Below are positions 40,892 through 50,648 of a stretch of 64,000 bases of DNA, piece after piece (positions within the stretch are counted from its first letter, which is position 1; each line of letters begins with the position of its first letter). Origin of the DNA: an uncultured Oscillibacter sp. (GTDB lineage Bacteria > Bacillota > Clostridia > Oscillospirales > Oscillospiraceae); contig CAJTMG010000002.1 of assembly GCA_910577405.1 (NCBI GenBank), positions 62,001-126,000 of the forward strand, read 5' to 3'. A program made the position numbers and the translations under genes. Under the pieces are notes generated by a model that worked only from the letters and a program-made list of their open reading frames with translations, searched no databases and was not told the origin of the DNA.

Positions 40892-42889
40892 ATGAACAAT
40901 CAAAAGCTATCCCGCCTGCTTTCTCCCAACTTACAGCTCTATTTTATCTGCCTTGTGATCTTTACCCTTGCCACCATCCCCGTCAGTCCCATGCTGGCCG
41001 CCGCGGAGGGTGCCGCAACCCTGGCCCTCTACGCCGTCTTTATCCAGGGAGCCAAGAAGCGCCGCCAGAGCGTCCTGCAATATATTGACAACGTGACGGG
41101 CAACGTGGACACCGCCAGTAAGTCCACCCTTATCAATTCCCCGCTGCCAATCATGGTCTTCCGGCCCGATACCGGGGAGGTCATCTGGAGCAACGAGAAC
41201 TTTATCCAGCTTGCCGGCGTTCGGGAGCACCTGTTTGAGATGCGGGTGGAGGACGCCGCGCCGGATTTCCCCATTCAATGGATTCTTGAGGGGAAGCGGG
41301 AGTGTCCGGAACGGGTCTCCATGAACAGCCGCTGTTTTCAGGTCTACGGCAGTCTCGCCCGTGCCAAGGGACGCAGCGGAGAGCAGAATCTGGTGGCCAC
41401 TACCTACTGGGTCGACACCACCGAGACGGACCGCCTCCGGGAAACCCATGAGGCGACAAAGCCCGTGGTGGCCATCCTGATGGTGGATAACTACGAGGAA
41501 ACTATGAACGCCTGCGGAGACGCACAGAGAAGCGCAATCCTGGCGAAGATTGACGAGCGGCTGAACGACTGGGCCTCCGCCGCCAACGGACTTTTAATCA
41601 AGACCGAACGGGATCATTATCTGTTTATTTTTGAAGAGCAGTATTTCGCCCATTTTGTGGAGGAAAAGTTCTCTATTCTGGACGCCATACGGGATATCAA
41701 GGCGGGAGAGGGGGGACATCCGACGCTCTCCATCGGCGTTGGGCGGGAGGCCGGCAGTATCCCGGAGCTGTACAAATACGCCGGTCTGTCTCTGGAAATG
41801 GCCCTCAGCCGCGGCGGTGATCAGGCGGTGGTGCGGGGGAGCAGCAGCGATTTTCAGTTCTACGGCGGCAGAACCAAAACCACCGAAAAACGCACCAAGG
41901 TCAAGTCCCGGGTCATGGCGAACGCGTTGGGCGAGCTGATTTCCGATACCGAGAATATCTATATCATGGGCCACAGCTTCGCCGATATGGATGCTGTCGG
42001 GGCGGCTGTCGGCGTTTGCTGCGCGGCCCGGAAACTTGGCCGTCAGGCGCGGATCATCATCGACCTGGAGAAGAACGCCGCGAAAGCCGTGCTGGAGATG
42101 GTGCGGGCCCTGCCGGAGTATCACGACTGCTTTGTGCCCCCTGCGGAAGCCTTTATTAAGATGCGCCCCGGCACCCTGCTGATTGTGGTGGACACCAACC
42201 GGCCCACGCTGGTGGAAAGCCCTCAGATCCTGGAGTCCAGCAGCCGGGTGGCCGTCATCGATCATCACCGCAGAGCGTCCAATTATATCGAAAACGCCGT
42301 GTTCAGCTTCCACGAGCCTTACGCCTCCTCCGCCTCCGAGCTGGTGACGGAGCTGCTCCAATACCTGATTGAACCCGCCGACCTGCTCCGGGAAGAGGCC
42401 GAGGCGCTGATGGCCGGTATTGTGCTGGACACCAAGCATTTCACACTCCGGACCGGCGGAAGAACCTTCGAGGCGGCGGCGTTCCTGCGGCGGGCCGGGG
42501 CCGATACCGCCGAGGTCCAGCGGCTCTTCCAGGGCGACCTTGACGGCATGGTGTCCAAGTACGATATTATCCGCAAGGCCGAGCTCTACCGCCCCGACGT
42601 GGCCCTTGCGGTGGTGTCCAAGGACGGTGTGGACCGGGTTGCCGCTGCCCAGGCCGCCGACGAACTCCTGACCCTGAAAGGCGTGAAGGCTTCCTTCGTG
42701 GTCTACCCCAACGGTCAGGACGTGCTGATGAGCGGGCGGTCTTTGGGCGAAATCAACGTGCAGGTCATTCTGGAGGCCTTGGGCGGCGGCGGAAATTCTG
42801 CTACCGCCGGAGGTAAAGTCGAGAACGCCGGCGTGCTGGACGTGCGGGACAGGCTGGCTTCCGCGATTGACGCCTATTTTGAAAAATAA
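40892..42889 (+). CDS. gdpP: GdpP-like cyclic-di-AMP phosphodiesterase (DHH family)
   Basis: 665 residues. Two N-terminal membrane helices (about 17-58), a PAS-like domain (about 85-160), a degenerate GGDEF domain (about 170-305, SRGGDQ in place of GGDEF), then DHH (MGHSFADMDAVG about 345; VAVIDHH about 455) and DHHA1 (C-terminal GGGGNSATAGG). This order is diagnostic of GdpP, which degrades c-di-AMP and influences cell wall and potassium homeostasis. Preceding rplI and dnaB is the usual Firmicutes order. ATG at 40892 after AGAAGGAG. Confidence 0.93.
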   Translation: MNNQKLSRLLSPNLQLYFICLVIFTLATIPVSPMLAAAEGAATLALYAVFIQGAKKRRQSVLQYIDNVTGNVDTASKSTLINSPLPIMVFRPDTGEVIWSNENFIQLAGVREHLFEMRVEDAAPDFPIQWILEGKRECPERVSMNSRCFQVYGSLARAKGRSGEQNLVATTYWVDTTETDRLRETHEATKPVVAILMVDNYEETMNACGDAQRSAILAKIDERLNDWASAANGLLIKTERDHYLFIFEEQYFAHFVEEKFSILDAIRDIKAGEGGHPTLSIGVGREAGSIPELYKYAGLSLEMALSRGGDQAVVRGSSSDFQFYGGRTKTTEKRTKVKSRVMANALGELISDTENIYIMGHSFADMDAVGAAVGVCCAARKLGRQARIIIDLEKNAAKAVLEMVRALPEYHDCFVPPAEAFIKMRPGTLLIVVDTNRPTLVESPQILESSSRVAVIDHHRRASNYIENAVFSFHEPYASSASELVTELLQYLIEPADLLREEAEALMAGIVLDTKHFTLRTGGRTFEAAAFLRRAGADTAEVQRLFQGDLDGMVSKYDIIRKAELYRPDVALAVVSKDGVDRVAAAQAADELLTLKGVKASFVVYPNGQDVLMSGRSLGEINVQVILEALGGGGNSATAGGKVENAGVLDVRDRLASAIDAYFEK

Positions 42890-42956
42890 CCCGTTTCTTT
42901 TTTCAGTTCCAAAATAAAACGCTATGATTTTAATTTGATGAAGGGATGATTTTGTT

Positions 42957-43406
42957 ATGAAAGTCATTTTGCAGCAGGATGTAAAGGGCCACGGCAAAAA
43001 GGGCCAGATGGTAGAGGTCTCCGAGGGCTACGCGCGGAATTTCTTACTGCCCCGGAAAATCGCCATCCCCGCCACGCCGGACGCCATCAACACCATGAAC
43101 CTGAAGGAAAAGGCCAAAAAGGCGGAGGAAGCCCGTCTGAAGGCCCTTGCGGAGGAGACGGCCGTAAAGCTGAAGGAGTGCCAGGTGAAGCTGACCGCCC
43201 GGGCAGGAAGCAACGGGAAGCTCTTCGGCGCGGTGACCACAAAGGAAATTTCCGAGGGCCTGATGAAGCAGCACGGGATTGATATTCCCAAGCAGAAACT
43301 GGTCCTGGATGAGCCGATTAAAGCCTTCGGCAGTTATCAGGTCAAGGCGCGTTTGGGCTATGAGGTCGTGGCTACTGTCTATGTGTCCGTTTTCGAGGAA
43401 AAGTGA
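42957..43406 (+). CDS. rplI: Ribosomal protein L9
   Basis: 149 residues, full length. The N-terminal signature MKVILQQDVKGHGKKGQMVE and GYARNFLLPRKIA are followed by the long central helix and the C-terminal domain. Lies between gdpP and dnaB as in many Firmicutes. Confidence 0.97.
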   Translation: MKVILQQDVKGHGKKGQMVEVSEGYARNFLLPRKIAIPATPDAINTMNLKEKAKKAEEARLKALAEETAVKLKECQVKLTARAGSNGKLFGAVTTKEISEGLMKQHGIDIPKQKLVLDEPIKAFGSYQVKARLGYEVVATVYVSVFEEK

Positions 43407-43480
43407 CGCCGGAGAGCCGCCGCTTTCTTTGACGCTCTGTCATGTAAAGTAAAAAGCAGCCGCGGAAGGAGGGAGATTCA

Positions 43481-44827
43481 GTGGCCAACGAGGACTTGCT
43501 GTTCCGGCAGATGCCCCATGATCTGGAGGGAGAACAGGCTGTTTTGGGCGCGATGCTGATTGACCCGTCTAAGGTGAAGGAGGTCCTGCTGAAGCTCCGG
43601 CCTGAGGATTTTTATTTGCAGCAGAACCGGGAGATTTTTGAAACCATCCTGAAAATGTTCAACTTCTCCCAGCCCATCGACCATATCACCGTCCGGGAAG
43701 CCATGCGCCGGGCCGGGGTCTTTCGGGAGGATACCACCAACTACCTGGCCCAGCTGGTCAATTATACACCTACCAGCGCCAATGCCGAGGATTACGCGAA
43801 GATCGTCCGGGACAAGGCCGTGCTGCGGAATGTGGCCCAGGCAGCGTCGGAAATCGTGACCCTGGTGCAGGAGGGCGTTGGCGAGACGGAAAATATCCTG
43901 GATATCGCCGAGCAGAAGATTTTCGCCGTCCGGAGAGGCATGGGCGCCCAGGAAATGGTCAAGCTCAAGGACGTTCTGCCGGAGGTGCTGGACCGCCTGG
44001 GGGAGATGAGCGAGAACGAAAACCATCTCCCCGGCGTCTCTACCGGCCTCTCCGCCATCGACCGCAAGATTACCGGGCTGAATAAATCCGACCTGATTCT
44101 GCTCGCCGCCCGGCCCGGTATGGGTAAGACCGCACTGGCCCTCAATATGGCGCTGAACGTGGCCAAAAGCGCCCGGAAGACTGTGGCCGTCTTTTCACTG
44201 GAAATGTCCCGGGAACAGCTGGTTACCCGCATTCTGGCCTCCGAAGCCCTGGTGGAAAACAACCGCCTCCGGACCGGGATGCTGCGGGAAAGCGACTGGG
44301 ATAAAATCGTCGACGCCACTGCCGTTCTGCAAGGGCTGGATGTGCGCATTGACGACAATCCCCTGCTGTCCGTGGCCGATATGAACGCCAAGTGCCGCCG
44401 CCTGCCGGAACTCTGCCTGGTGGTGGTGGACTACCTCCAGCTTATGACCTCTGCTTCCGGCGGCGGGCGGGGCGAGAACCGTCAGCAGGTGGTGTCCGAT
44501 ATGTCCCGGATGCTGAAAATTATGGCCAAGGAGCTGAATGTGCCCGTGGTCTGCCTCAGTCAGCTCAGCCGCGCCAACGAAAAACGGGATGATAAACGCC
44601 CTATGCTCTCCGACCTGCGGGAATCCGGAGCCATCGAGCAGGACGCGGATATCGTCATGTTTCTCTACCGGGACGATTATTATAATGACGATTCCGAAAA
44701 GCATAATATCGCGGAATGTATCATAGCCAAGAACCGCCACGGGGAAACCGGCAAGGTGGAGCTGCGCTGGATGCCGGAATATACCCAGTTCTCAACCATA
44801 GACAAGAGGTACGAGGATGACGAGTGA
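43481..44827 (+). CDS. dnaB: Replicative DNA helicase DnaB
   Basis: 448 residues. N-terminal helical collar (1-105), RecA-like domain with Walker A ARPGMGKT at 210-217, and Walker B LVVVDYLQLM near 310. No intein. GTG start at 43481 after GGAGGGAG. It overlaps tilS by 11 bases. Confidence 0.97.
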   Translation: MANEDLLFRQMPHDLEGEQAVLGAMLIDPSKVKEVLLKLRPEDFYLQQNREIFETILKMFNFSQPIDHITVREAMRRAGVFREDTTNYLAQLVNYTPTSANAEDYAKIVRDKAVLRNVAQAASEIVTLVQEGVGETENILDIAEQKIFAVRRGMGAQEMVKLKDVLPEVLDRLGEMSENENHLPGVSTGLSAIDRKITGLNKSDLILLAARPGMGKTALALNMALNVAKSARKTVAVFSLEMSREQLVTRILASEALVENNRLRTGMLRESDWDKIVDATAVLQGLDVRIDDNPLLSVADMNAKCRRLPELCLVVVDYLQLMTSASGGGRGENRQQVVSDMSRMLKIMAKELNVPVVCLSQLSRANEKRDDKRPMLSDLRESGAIEQDADIVMFLYRDDYYNDDSEKHNIAECIIAKNRHGETGKVELRWMPEYTQFSTIDKRYEDDE

Positions 44828-46178
44828 TTTGCGTGAACGGGTCCAGTGGGAGCCTCTGCTGACGCCGGGGAAAACCGTGCTCTGCGCCGTCTCCGGGGGG
44901 CTGGACTCCATGTGCTTGCTGGATTTGCTGGTTTTCTGGCAGGAGAAATATCAGGCAAAGGTAGTCGCCGCCCATTTCAACCACCAGCTTCGGGGGGAGG
45001 ACGCCGACCGGGATGAGAGCTTCGTGCGGGACTACTGCCGGAAACGGAGCATCCCCTTTGTGGCGGGCCGGGAGAACGTCTGGGCCTACGCCGCCCGGGA
45101 GGGCCGTTCTATTGAAGAGGCCGGACGGGCTTTGCGTTACGCGTTCCTGAAACGGGAGTCTGAACGGCTGGGGGGCGTCCGGATCTGCACCGCCCATCAT
45201 GCCGATGACAACGCCGAGACCATGCTCCTGAATCTGGTCCGGGGGGCTGGTTCCAGGGGCTTGACCGGGATTCCCAGACGGCAGGGGAATGTATGCCGCC
45301 CGTTGCTGGATTTTACCCGCATGGAGCTGGAAGACTACGCCTATGCCCATGAGATTCCCCATGTGGAGGACGCGACAAACAAGGACCCCAACGCCGCGTC
45401 AAGAAATATGGTGCGCCTTCTGGTAATGCCCCTGCTGCGGGAGCTGAATCCCAGAGCCGCGGAAAATATGTGCCGCGCCGCCGCTATCCTCACCCGTGAG
45501 AACGCTTTCCTGGAAGACCTTGCCGCCGGGTACCTCAAGCACGCCGAGCGGGAACCGGAGGGCCTGCGCATCTCCCGGCAGGTGCTGGCGGAAGCCCCTC
45601 CGGGTATGGCGGAACGGGTGGCGCTGCGGCTTCTGGAGACCGTCTGCGGACACCGGCGGGACCTGGGTTCCGTGGACGCGGAGGCGGTGCTGGCCCTGGC
45701 CCGGAGCAAAGAGGCAAAATGGGAGCTGCATCTGGGGCATCGACTGCTGGTCCGGGGCGAGGGGGAGGAAGTGGCCGTGGTGCTGCTTTCCCCGCCGCCA
45801 AAACCTGTACTGGCCGTGCTGGAGGGAAACGCCTGGTTCGGCGAATGGCGGGTGCGTCTCAGCAAAGAACAGCCCAAGGACGGCGTTTCCTACCCCATAC
45901 GTCTGCCTGAACGCGCCGCCCTCACCGTGACCCCTTGGCGGCGCGCCGACCGGATGATGATGCCGGACAGCCGGGGCGAACGAAGCCTCAAGCGGCTGTT
46001 CAATGACGCTGGCGTCCGGCCATGGAGACGGGATACCACCCCGGTGTTCCGGATCGGCGACGCGCCCGCCGCGGCTCCGGGAGTGGGCGTCGATAAGGCT
46101 TTTGCGCCGGAGGAGAATACAGATTGCGTTTACATCACATTTTATAACGAAGCCCCTGACAGCTCGGAGAAAAAATAG
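44817..46178 (+). CDS. tilS: tRNA(Ile)-lysidine synthase
   Basis: 453 residues. PP-loop AVSGGLDS at 24-31, VVAAHFNHQLRGEDADRDE near 55, and HHADDNAETMLLNLVRG near 125; C-terminal substrate-binding domains follow. It makes lysidine at C34 of tRNA-Ile(CAU). ATG at 44817 inside the 3' end of dnaB. Confidence 0.94.
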   Translation: MTSDLRERVQWEPLLTPGKTVLCAVSGGLDSMCLLDLLVFWQEKYQAKVVAAHFNHQLRGEDADRDESFVRDYCRKRSIPFVAGRENVWAYAAREGRSIEEAGRALRYAFLKRESERLGGVRICTAHHADDNAETMLLNLVRGAGSRGLTGIPRRQGNVCRPLLDFTRMELEDYAYAHEIPHVEDATNKDPNAASRNMVRLLVMPLLRELNPRAAENMCRAAAILTRENAFLEDLAAGYLKHAEREPEGLRISRQVLAEAPPGMAERVALRLLETVCGHRRDLGSVDAEAVLALARSKEAKWELHLGHRLLVRGEGEEVAVVLLSPPPKPVLAVLEGNAWFGEWRVRLSKEQPKDGVSYPIRLPERAALTVTPWRRADRMMMPDSRGERSLKRLFNDAGVRPWRRDTTPVFRIGDAPAAAPGVGVDKAFAPEENTDCVYITFYNEAPDSSEKK

Positions 46179-46218
46179 AGGACAGTCTGAAACGCTGGAG
46201 ATAGAGGGAGGATGGATT

Positions 46219-46773
46219 ATGAAGAACAGTGAGATGGAACAGGATATTTTGAAGGTCCTGGTGACAGAGGAAGAAATTCATAGCCGTGTCCAGGAGCTGG
46301 GCGCGGAGCTTTACCGGCGGTTCGAGGGAAAGAAGCCGCTGTTTCTGGGCGTCCTGAAAGGCAGCTTTGTGTTTATGACCGACCTGGTGCGGGCTTGTCA
46401 GTTAAAGAGCGACATTGAATTCATCGCCGTCAGCTCTTACCAGAACGCTACCGTTTCCTCCGGGAGGGTCCAGATTATCCACGACCTCCAGCAGGATATC
46501 ACCGGCCGGGACCTGATTATCGTGGAGGACATTCTGGATTCCGGGCATACCCTGGCCTTTTTGAAGCAGTATTTCCTGACCAAGGGGGCCGCGTCCATTA
46601 CCATCGTGACCCTCCTGGACAAACCCGCCCGGCGCGCTAAGGCCATTGCCGCGGATCTGGCGGGCTTCGTGGTGCCGGACGAGTTCGTGGTGGGCTACGG
46701 CCTGGATTATTGCCAGCTTTATCGCAATGTACCCTATATCGGCGTGCTGAAGCCTGAGGTCTATTCCGGCTGA
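46219..46773 (+). CDS. hpt: Hypoxanthine phosphoribosyltransferase
   Basis: 184 residues. PRPP motif LIIVEDILDSGHTLAFL, plus FLGVLKGSFVFMTDL and VGYGLDYCQLYRNVPYIGVL. It salvages hypoxanthine and guanine. The tilS-hpt-ftsH order is conserved in Firmicutes. ATG at 46219 after GAGGGAGG. Confidence 0.95.
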   Translation: MKNSEMEQDILKVLVTEEEIHSRVQELGAELYRRFEGKKPLFLGVLKGSFVFMTDLVRACQLKSDIEFIAVSSYQNATVSSGRVQIIHDLQQDITGRDLIIVEDILDSGHTLAFLKQYFLTKGAASITIVTLLDKPARRAKAIAADLAGFVVPDEFVVGYGLDYCQLYRNVPYIGVLKPEVYSG

Positions 46774-46800
46774 CGCGGCCTTCGTGAGGAGGGAATCCTT

Positions 46801-48705
46801 TTGTCAAGACAAAACCGCATATCCAATCTCAGCCTGATCGCCCTGGGGCTGGCAATCCTGCTCTGCGCCGCCTGGACCTGGAGAATCAATCAGGAGGAAT
46901 CCAGGGTGGAATTCTCGCAGGTGGAGCAGCTCTTCCGGCAGGAGAAGGTGGAATCCTTTATTATCAGGGACAATACGCTGGTGATGCAGCTCCGGGAGAA
47001 ATTGAACGGCAGCGACACCCTGCGGTATGAGCTGTACGACTTCACCCTTTTCTATGACAGCCTTGGAGAACTGGTGGAGGAACAGGCCGCCCGGGGGATC
47101 ATCACGTCCTATGATTATCAGCAGAACCATTCCACCAACTGGCTGGAGATCCTCCTGCCCTGGGTCCTGACCGCCCTGCTGCTGGGAGGTATGTGGTTCG
47201 TTTTCTTCCGCGGCCAGGGCGTTGGCGGAGGGGGCGGCGGCGGTGACCGGATGGCTAAATTTGGCTCCGCCCGCACCCGTACCCTTTCTGATAAAGACAA
47301 GAAAGTCACCTTTAAGGACGTTGCCGGGGCCGACGAGGAAAAAGAGGAAATGCAGGAAATCGTCGAGTTTTTACGGGACCCAAGGCGCTTTATGGCACTG
47401 GGCGCGCGTATTCCCAAAGGCGTCCTTCTGGTAGGGCCTCCGGGTACCGGCAAGACCCTGCTGGCAAAGGCCGTGGCGGGTGAGGCCGGCGTGGGCTTCC
47501 TGTCCATCTCCGGCTCCGATTTCGTGGAGCTTTACGTGGGCGTGGGCGCGAGCCGTGTCCGGGACCTCTTCGATCAGGCGAAAAAGTCCTCCCCTGCCAT
47601 CGTGTTCATCGACGAGATCGACGCGGTAGGCCGTCAGCGCGGGACCGGCGTCGGCGGAGGTCACGACGAGCGGGAGCAGACCCTGAATCAGCTCCTGGTG
47701 GAAATGGACGGCTTTGCCGCGAACGAGGGCGTGGTCGTCCTGGCCGCTACCAACCGCGCCGACGTGCTGGACCCCGCCCTGCTCCGTCCCGGACGCTTCG
47801 ACAGACAAATTTACGTGGGCCTGCCGGATATCAAGGGCCGGGAGGAAATCCTGCGGGTCCATGCGAAGGGCAAGCCTCTGGCCGAGGATGTGAGCCTGCG
47901 GAAACTGGCCCGGGGCACCGCTGGCTTTACCGGCGCGGACCTGGAGAATCTGGTGAACGAGGGCGCTCTGCTGGCCGCGAGAAAAGACAGGGATTTTATC
48001 ACCATGGAGGACCTGCGGGAGGCCGAAATCAAGGTCATCGCAGGCCCCGAAAAGCGCAGCCGCGTGATCCCGGAGAAGGAACGGAAACTGACCGCGTGGC
48101 ATGAAGCCGGGCACGCTGTGGTAATGCACGCCCTGCCGGACCACGACCCTGTGAATCAGATCACCATCGTCCCCAGAGGGCAGGCGGGCGGTATGACCAT
48201 CGCTCTGCCGGAGGCCGACCGTTCCTACCTCTCCAAGCGTTATATGGAAGATCAGATTGTAGCCCTTCTTGGCGGTCGTGTGGCCGAAAAGCTCTGCCTG
48301 GGTGATGTTTCTACCGGCGCCAGCAACGACCTCCAGCGGGCTACGTCCATTGCAAGAAAAATGGTGGCCGTCTACGGTATGAGCGACCGGATCGGCGCCG
48401 TGTCTCTCGAGGGCGGTCACGACGAGGTCTTCATCGGCCGGACCATGAGCCAGGGCAGAAGCTATTCCGAAGCCGTTGCCGCTCAGGTGGATGAGGAGGT
48501 CCGGCGGCTCATTGACGAGGCTTACCAGCGCTGTGAGGCCATCCTGACACGGCAGCGCCGGGAACTGGACTTGGTGGCCCGTTATCTGGTGGAGCATGAA
48601 ACCATGGAGCAGGCCGAGTTCCTGGCCGTCTTCGGGGAACGCCCGGAATTGGAAATCCCTGAATGGCCCTCCAAGGCTCCCCGCTGGCCGGAAGAGGACG
48701 AGTGA
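46801..48705 (+). CDS. ftsH: ATP-dependent zinc metalloprotease FtsH
   Basis: 634 residues. Membrane helices at about 9-26 and 116-137, a glycine run, then AAA ATPase with Walker A GPPGTGKT at 212-219 and the pore/second region of homology, and the zinc site HEAGH near 435. It degrades membrane and regulatory proteins. TTG start at 46801 after GAGGAGG. Confidence 0.97.
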   Translation: MSRQNRISNLSLIALGLAILLCAAWTWRINQEESRVEFSQVEQLFRQEKVESFIIRDNTLVMQLREKLNGSDTLRYELYDFTLFYDSLGELVEEQAARGIITSYDYQQNHSTNWLEILLPWVLTALLLGGMWFVFFRGQGVGGGGGGGDRMAKFGSARTRTLSDKDKKVTFKDVAGADEEKEEMQEIVEFLRDPRRFMALGARIPKGVLLVGPPGTGKTLLAKAVAGEAGVGFLSISGSDFVELYVGVGASRVRDLFDQAKKSSPAIVFIDEIDAVGRQRGTGVGGGHDEREQTLNQLLVEMDGFAANEGVVVLAATNRADVLDPALLRPGRFDRQIYVGLPDIKGREEILRVHAKGKPLAEDVSLRKLARGTAGFTGADLENLVNEGALLAARKDRDFITMEDLREAEIKVIAGPEKRSRVIPEKERKLTAWHEAGHAVVMHALPDHDPVNQITIVPRGQAGGMTIALPEADRSYLSKRYMEDQIVALLGGRVAEKLCLGDVSTGASNDLQRATSIARKMVAVYGMSDRIGAVSLEGGHDEVFIGRTMSQGRSYSEAVAAQVDEEVRRLIDEAYQRCEAILTRQRRELDLVARYLVEHETMEQAEFLAVFGERPELEIPEWPSKAPRWPEEDE

Positions 48706-48720
48706 AGCCCTGACAGCCGG

Positions 48721-48752
48721 CAATCAGCGGGAGACCGTTCTGCCCCTGATTG
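48721..48752. repeat. Hairpin after ftsH without a T-run
   Basis: CAATCAGCGGG pairs with CCCCTGATTG. It may stabilise the ftsH mRNA end. From 48753 to about 49085 I see no gene, only scattered short repeats such as CTGTCCGTCAG at two places. Confidence 0.45.
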
Positions 48753-49090
48753 ACAGAAAGAGGAAAGGCGGTTCTGCTCCGGATGGCTGGAAAAGGGAAC
48801 GCCATTCAGCCCCCAATAGCCGGACCAGTGATAAGGACGCGGGCCTCTGAAATCCCTTTCGTATGACAAATATTTGGATGGTTTCAGAGAAAAAGCCTAA
48901 AAAACGGGGTTTTTACGGCCTCTCTTCGGCAGAATCACGAAAAAGCTGTCCGTCAGGGGCGCACAGAGGACAGGCGAATTTTTCTTGCAGCCACAGACTG
49001 TCCGTCAGCCGTGGACAGAATCCCAGGAACCAACGGCTGAACGGCTGCCTGGGCTGGTTTTTGATGGATTCTTTCTGTGAAGATTTCATC

Positions 49091-49119
49091 TTGAATATTT
49101 GCAGGAAAAGACGTAAAAT
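49091..49119 (+). promoter_or_regulatory. Promoter for the branched-chain amino-acid transporter operon
   Basis: TTGAAT (49091-49096), 17 bp, TAAAAT (49114-49119). It gives a leader of about 120 bases before livK-like. I do not recognise a riboswitch or T-box in it. Confidence 0.6.
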
Positions 49120-49247
49120 GCTTACCATATGGCGGTTCTCAGGCCTGCGGGGAATTTCTGCGGCTGGAATTTGGAAGAGTTCCGGATGCTTCCAGAAGTT
49201 GGCCGGAATGTCTGAGGGCTGTTATGATTAGAATGGAGGATGAAAAG

Positions 49248-50471
49248 ATGAAAAAACTCTTAGCAATGCTTCTTGCACTGGCCCTGGTGTTCAGCCTGAC
49301 GGCCTGCGGCGGCGACACTGCCCAGACCGGCGGTGATGACACGCAGCAGTCCGGCGGCGATACGGCTTCCGGCGGAGATACGGCTTCCGGCGGCGACGTG
49401 GTGCGGATCGGCGTGTTCGAGCCTTCCACCGGTGACTCCGGCGCGGGCGGCAAACAGGAAATGCTGGGTATGCAGTACGCCAACAAGGAAACCCCCACGG
49501 TTGAAATCGGCGGCAAGACCTATAACGTCGAGCTGGTTTACGCCGACAACGGTTCTACCCCCGATAAGGCTCCCACAGCCGCGGCGGAACTGGTCAGCAA
49601 AGACGTGAGCCTCGTCCTGGGTTCTTATGGCTCCGGCGTGTCTATGGCCGGCGGTCCCATCTTCGGGGAAAACGACCTCTGCGCCATCGGTGTTACCTGC
49701 ACCAACCCCGGCGTTACTGCGGGCAATGACTACTATTTCCGCATCTGCTTCCTGGATGACTTCCAGGCACAGGTGCTGGTGAATTTCGCGGAAGAGAAGT
49801 TCTCCGCAAAGAAGGCCTACCTGCTGGGCGAGCTGGGCAACGAGTACGATCAGGGCCTGATCTCCTTCTTTGAGCAGGCGTTCCCCGGCGAGGTCGTTAA
49901 GGATTCCTTCCCCTCCAATACCTCTGACTTCTCCACTTATCTGAACAAGGCTGTCTCTGAAAAGGCGGACGTGATCTTCTGCCCGGTGTCCATTGCTTAC
50001 TCTACTCAGATTGTCAAGGCTGCGGGTTCCATGAATCTGGAAATCCCCATCCTTGGCTCCGACACCCTGGACAACAACATGGTTCTTGAGGCCGCCAAGG
50101 GTTCCAATGTCTCCGTTTACGTCTCCACCTTCTATACAGAGGGCGGCTCGCCTGAATTCGACGAGGGCATCAAGGCCTGGCTGAATGAGGATTCCACCGC
50201 CATGACCAACAACGGCGGAAACGACACCATCGCCGCTGTTACCGCCATGGGCTACGACGCTTACTACACCGCTCTTGAGGTCCTGAAAAATGCCGGTTCT
50301 CTGGACCTGGCTGAAATCAAGGCCGCGCTCCCCAGCACCACCTATACCGGCGTGTCCGGCTCCATTGCCTTCGGCGAACAGGGCGACGCCGTCCGCGACA
50401 CCGCCTATATCAAGGCTTTCGACAGCAGCACGGATGCCTGGACTCTGGAGACTGTCCAGACCGTTAGCTGA
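49248..50471 (+). CDS. livK: Branched-chain amino-acid ABC transporter, substrate-binding lipoprotein
   Basis: 407 residues. Lipoprotein signal peptide with lipobox SLTAC, then a Ser/Gly/Asp linker with a direct repeat (SGGDTASGGDTASGGD), then a type I periplasmic-binding fold similar to LivJ/LivK. It captures leucine, isoleucine and valine or a related compound. ATG at 49248, 7 bases after TGGAGGA, rather than the upstream in-frame codon at 49224. Confidence 0.9.
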   Translation: MKKLLAMLLALALVFSLTACGGDTAQTGGDDTQQSGGDTASGGDTASGGDVVRIGVFEPSTGDSGAGGKQEMLGMQYANKETPTVEIGGKTYNVELVYADNGSTPDKAPTAAAELVSKDVSLVLGSYGSGVSMAGGPIFGENDLCAIGVTCTNPGVTAGNDYYFRICFLDDFQAQVLVNFAEEKFSAKKAYLLGELGNEYDQGLISFFEQAFPGEVVKDSFPSNTSDFSTYLNKAVSEKADVIFCPVSIAYSTQIVKAAGSMNLEIPILGSDTLDNNMVLEAAKGSNVSVYVSTFYTEGGSPEFDEGIKAWLNEDSTAMTNNGGNDTIAAVTAMGYDAYYTALEVLKNAGSLDLAEIKAALPSTTYTGVSGSIAFGEQGDAVRDTAYIKAFDSSTDAWTLETVQTVS

Positions 50472-50545
50472 CGGAACGAACTGACAGCAGACTCTGCGCC
50501 TGCCGGGGGATGTGTCCCGTTCCCCGGCAGGCTACAGCGTTTTGA

Positions 50546-50632
50546 ATGAGGAATGAGGAGTCAGGAATTAGGAGTTCAGTCCGGTTCCGTAATTCTTCAT
50601 TCCTAATTCCTCATTCCTGATTTCTAATTCTA
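50546..50632 (+). repeat. Inverted repeat between livK and livH
   Basis: A run of AGGAATGAGGA/GAATTAGGA-type sequence (50546-50578) is mirrored by TTCATTCCTAATTCCTCATT (from 50598). It forms a long imperfect hairpin with a loop near 50585. Such hairpins between genes can protect the upstream mRNA and lower downstream expression. The wording is that of a widespread AGGAAT/ATTCCT repeat type. Confidence 0.7.
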
Positions 50633-50648
50633 AAGAGGGGTGATTTTC

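Noticed and set aside
49126..49247. T-box or amino-acid riboswitch before the liv operon
   Set aside because: No T-box core or recognisable riboswitch helices could be found by eye in the leader.
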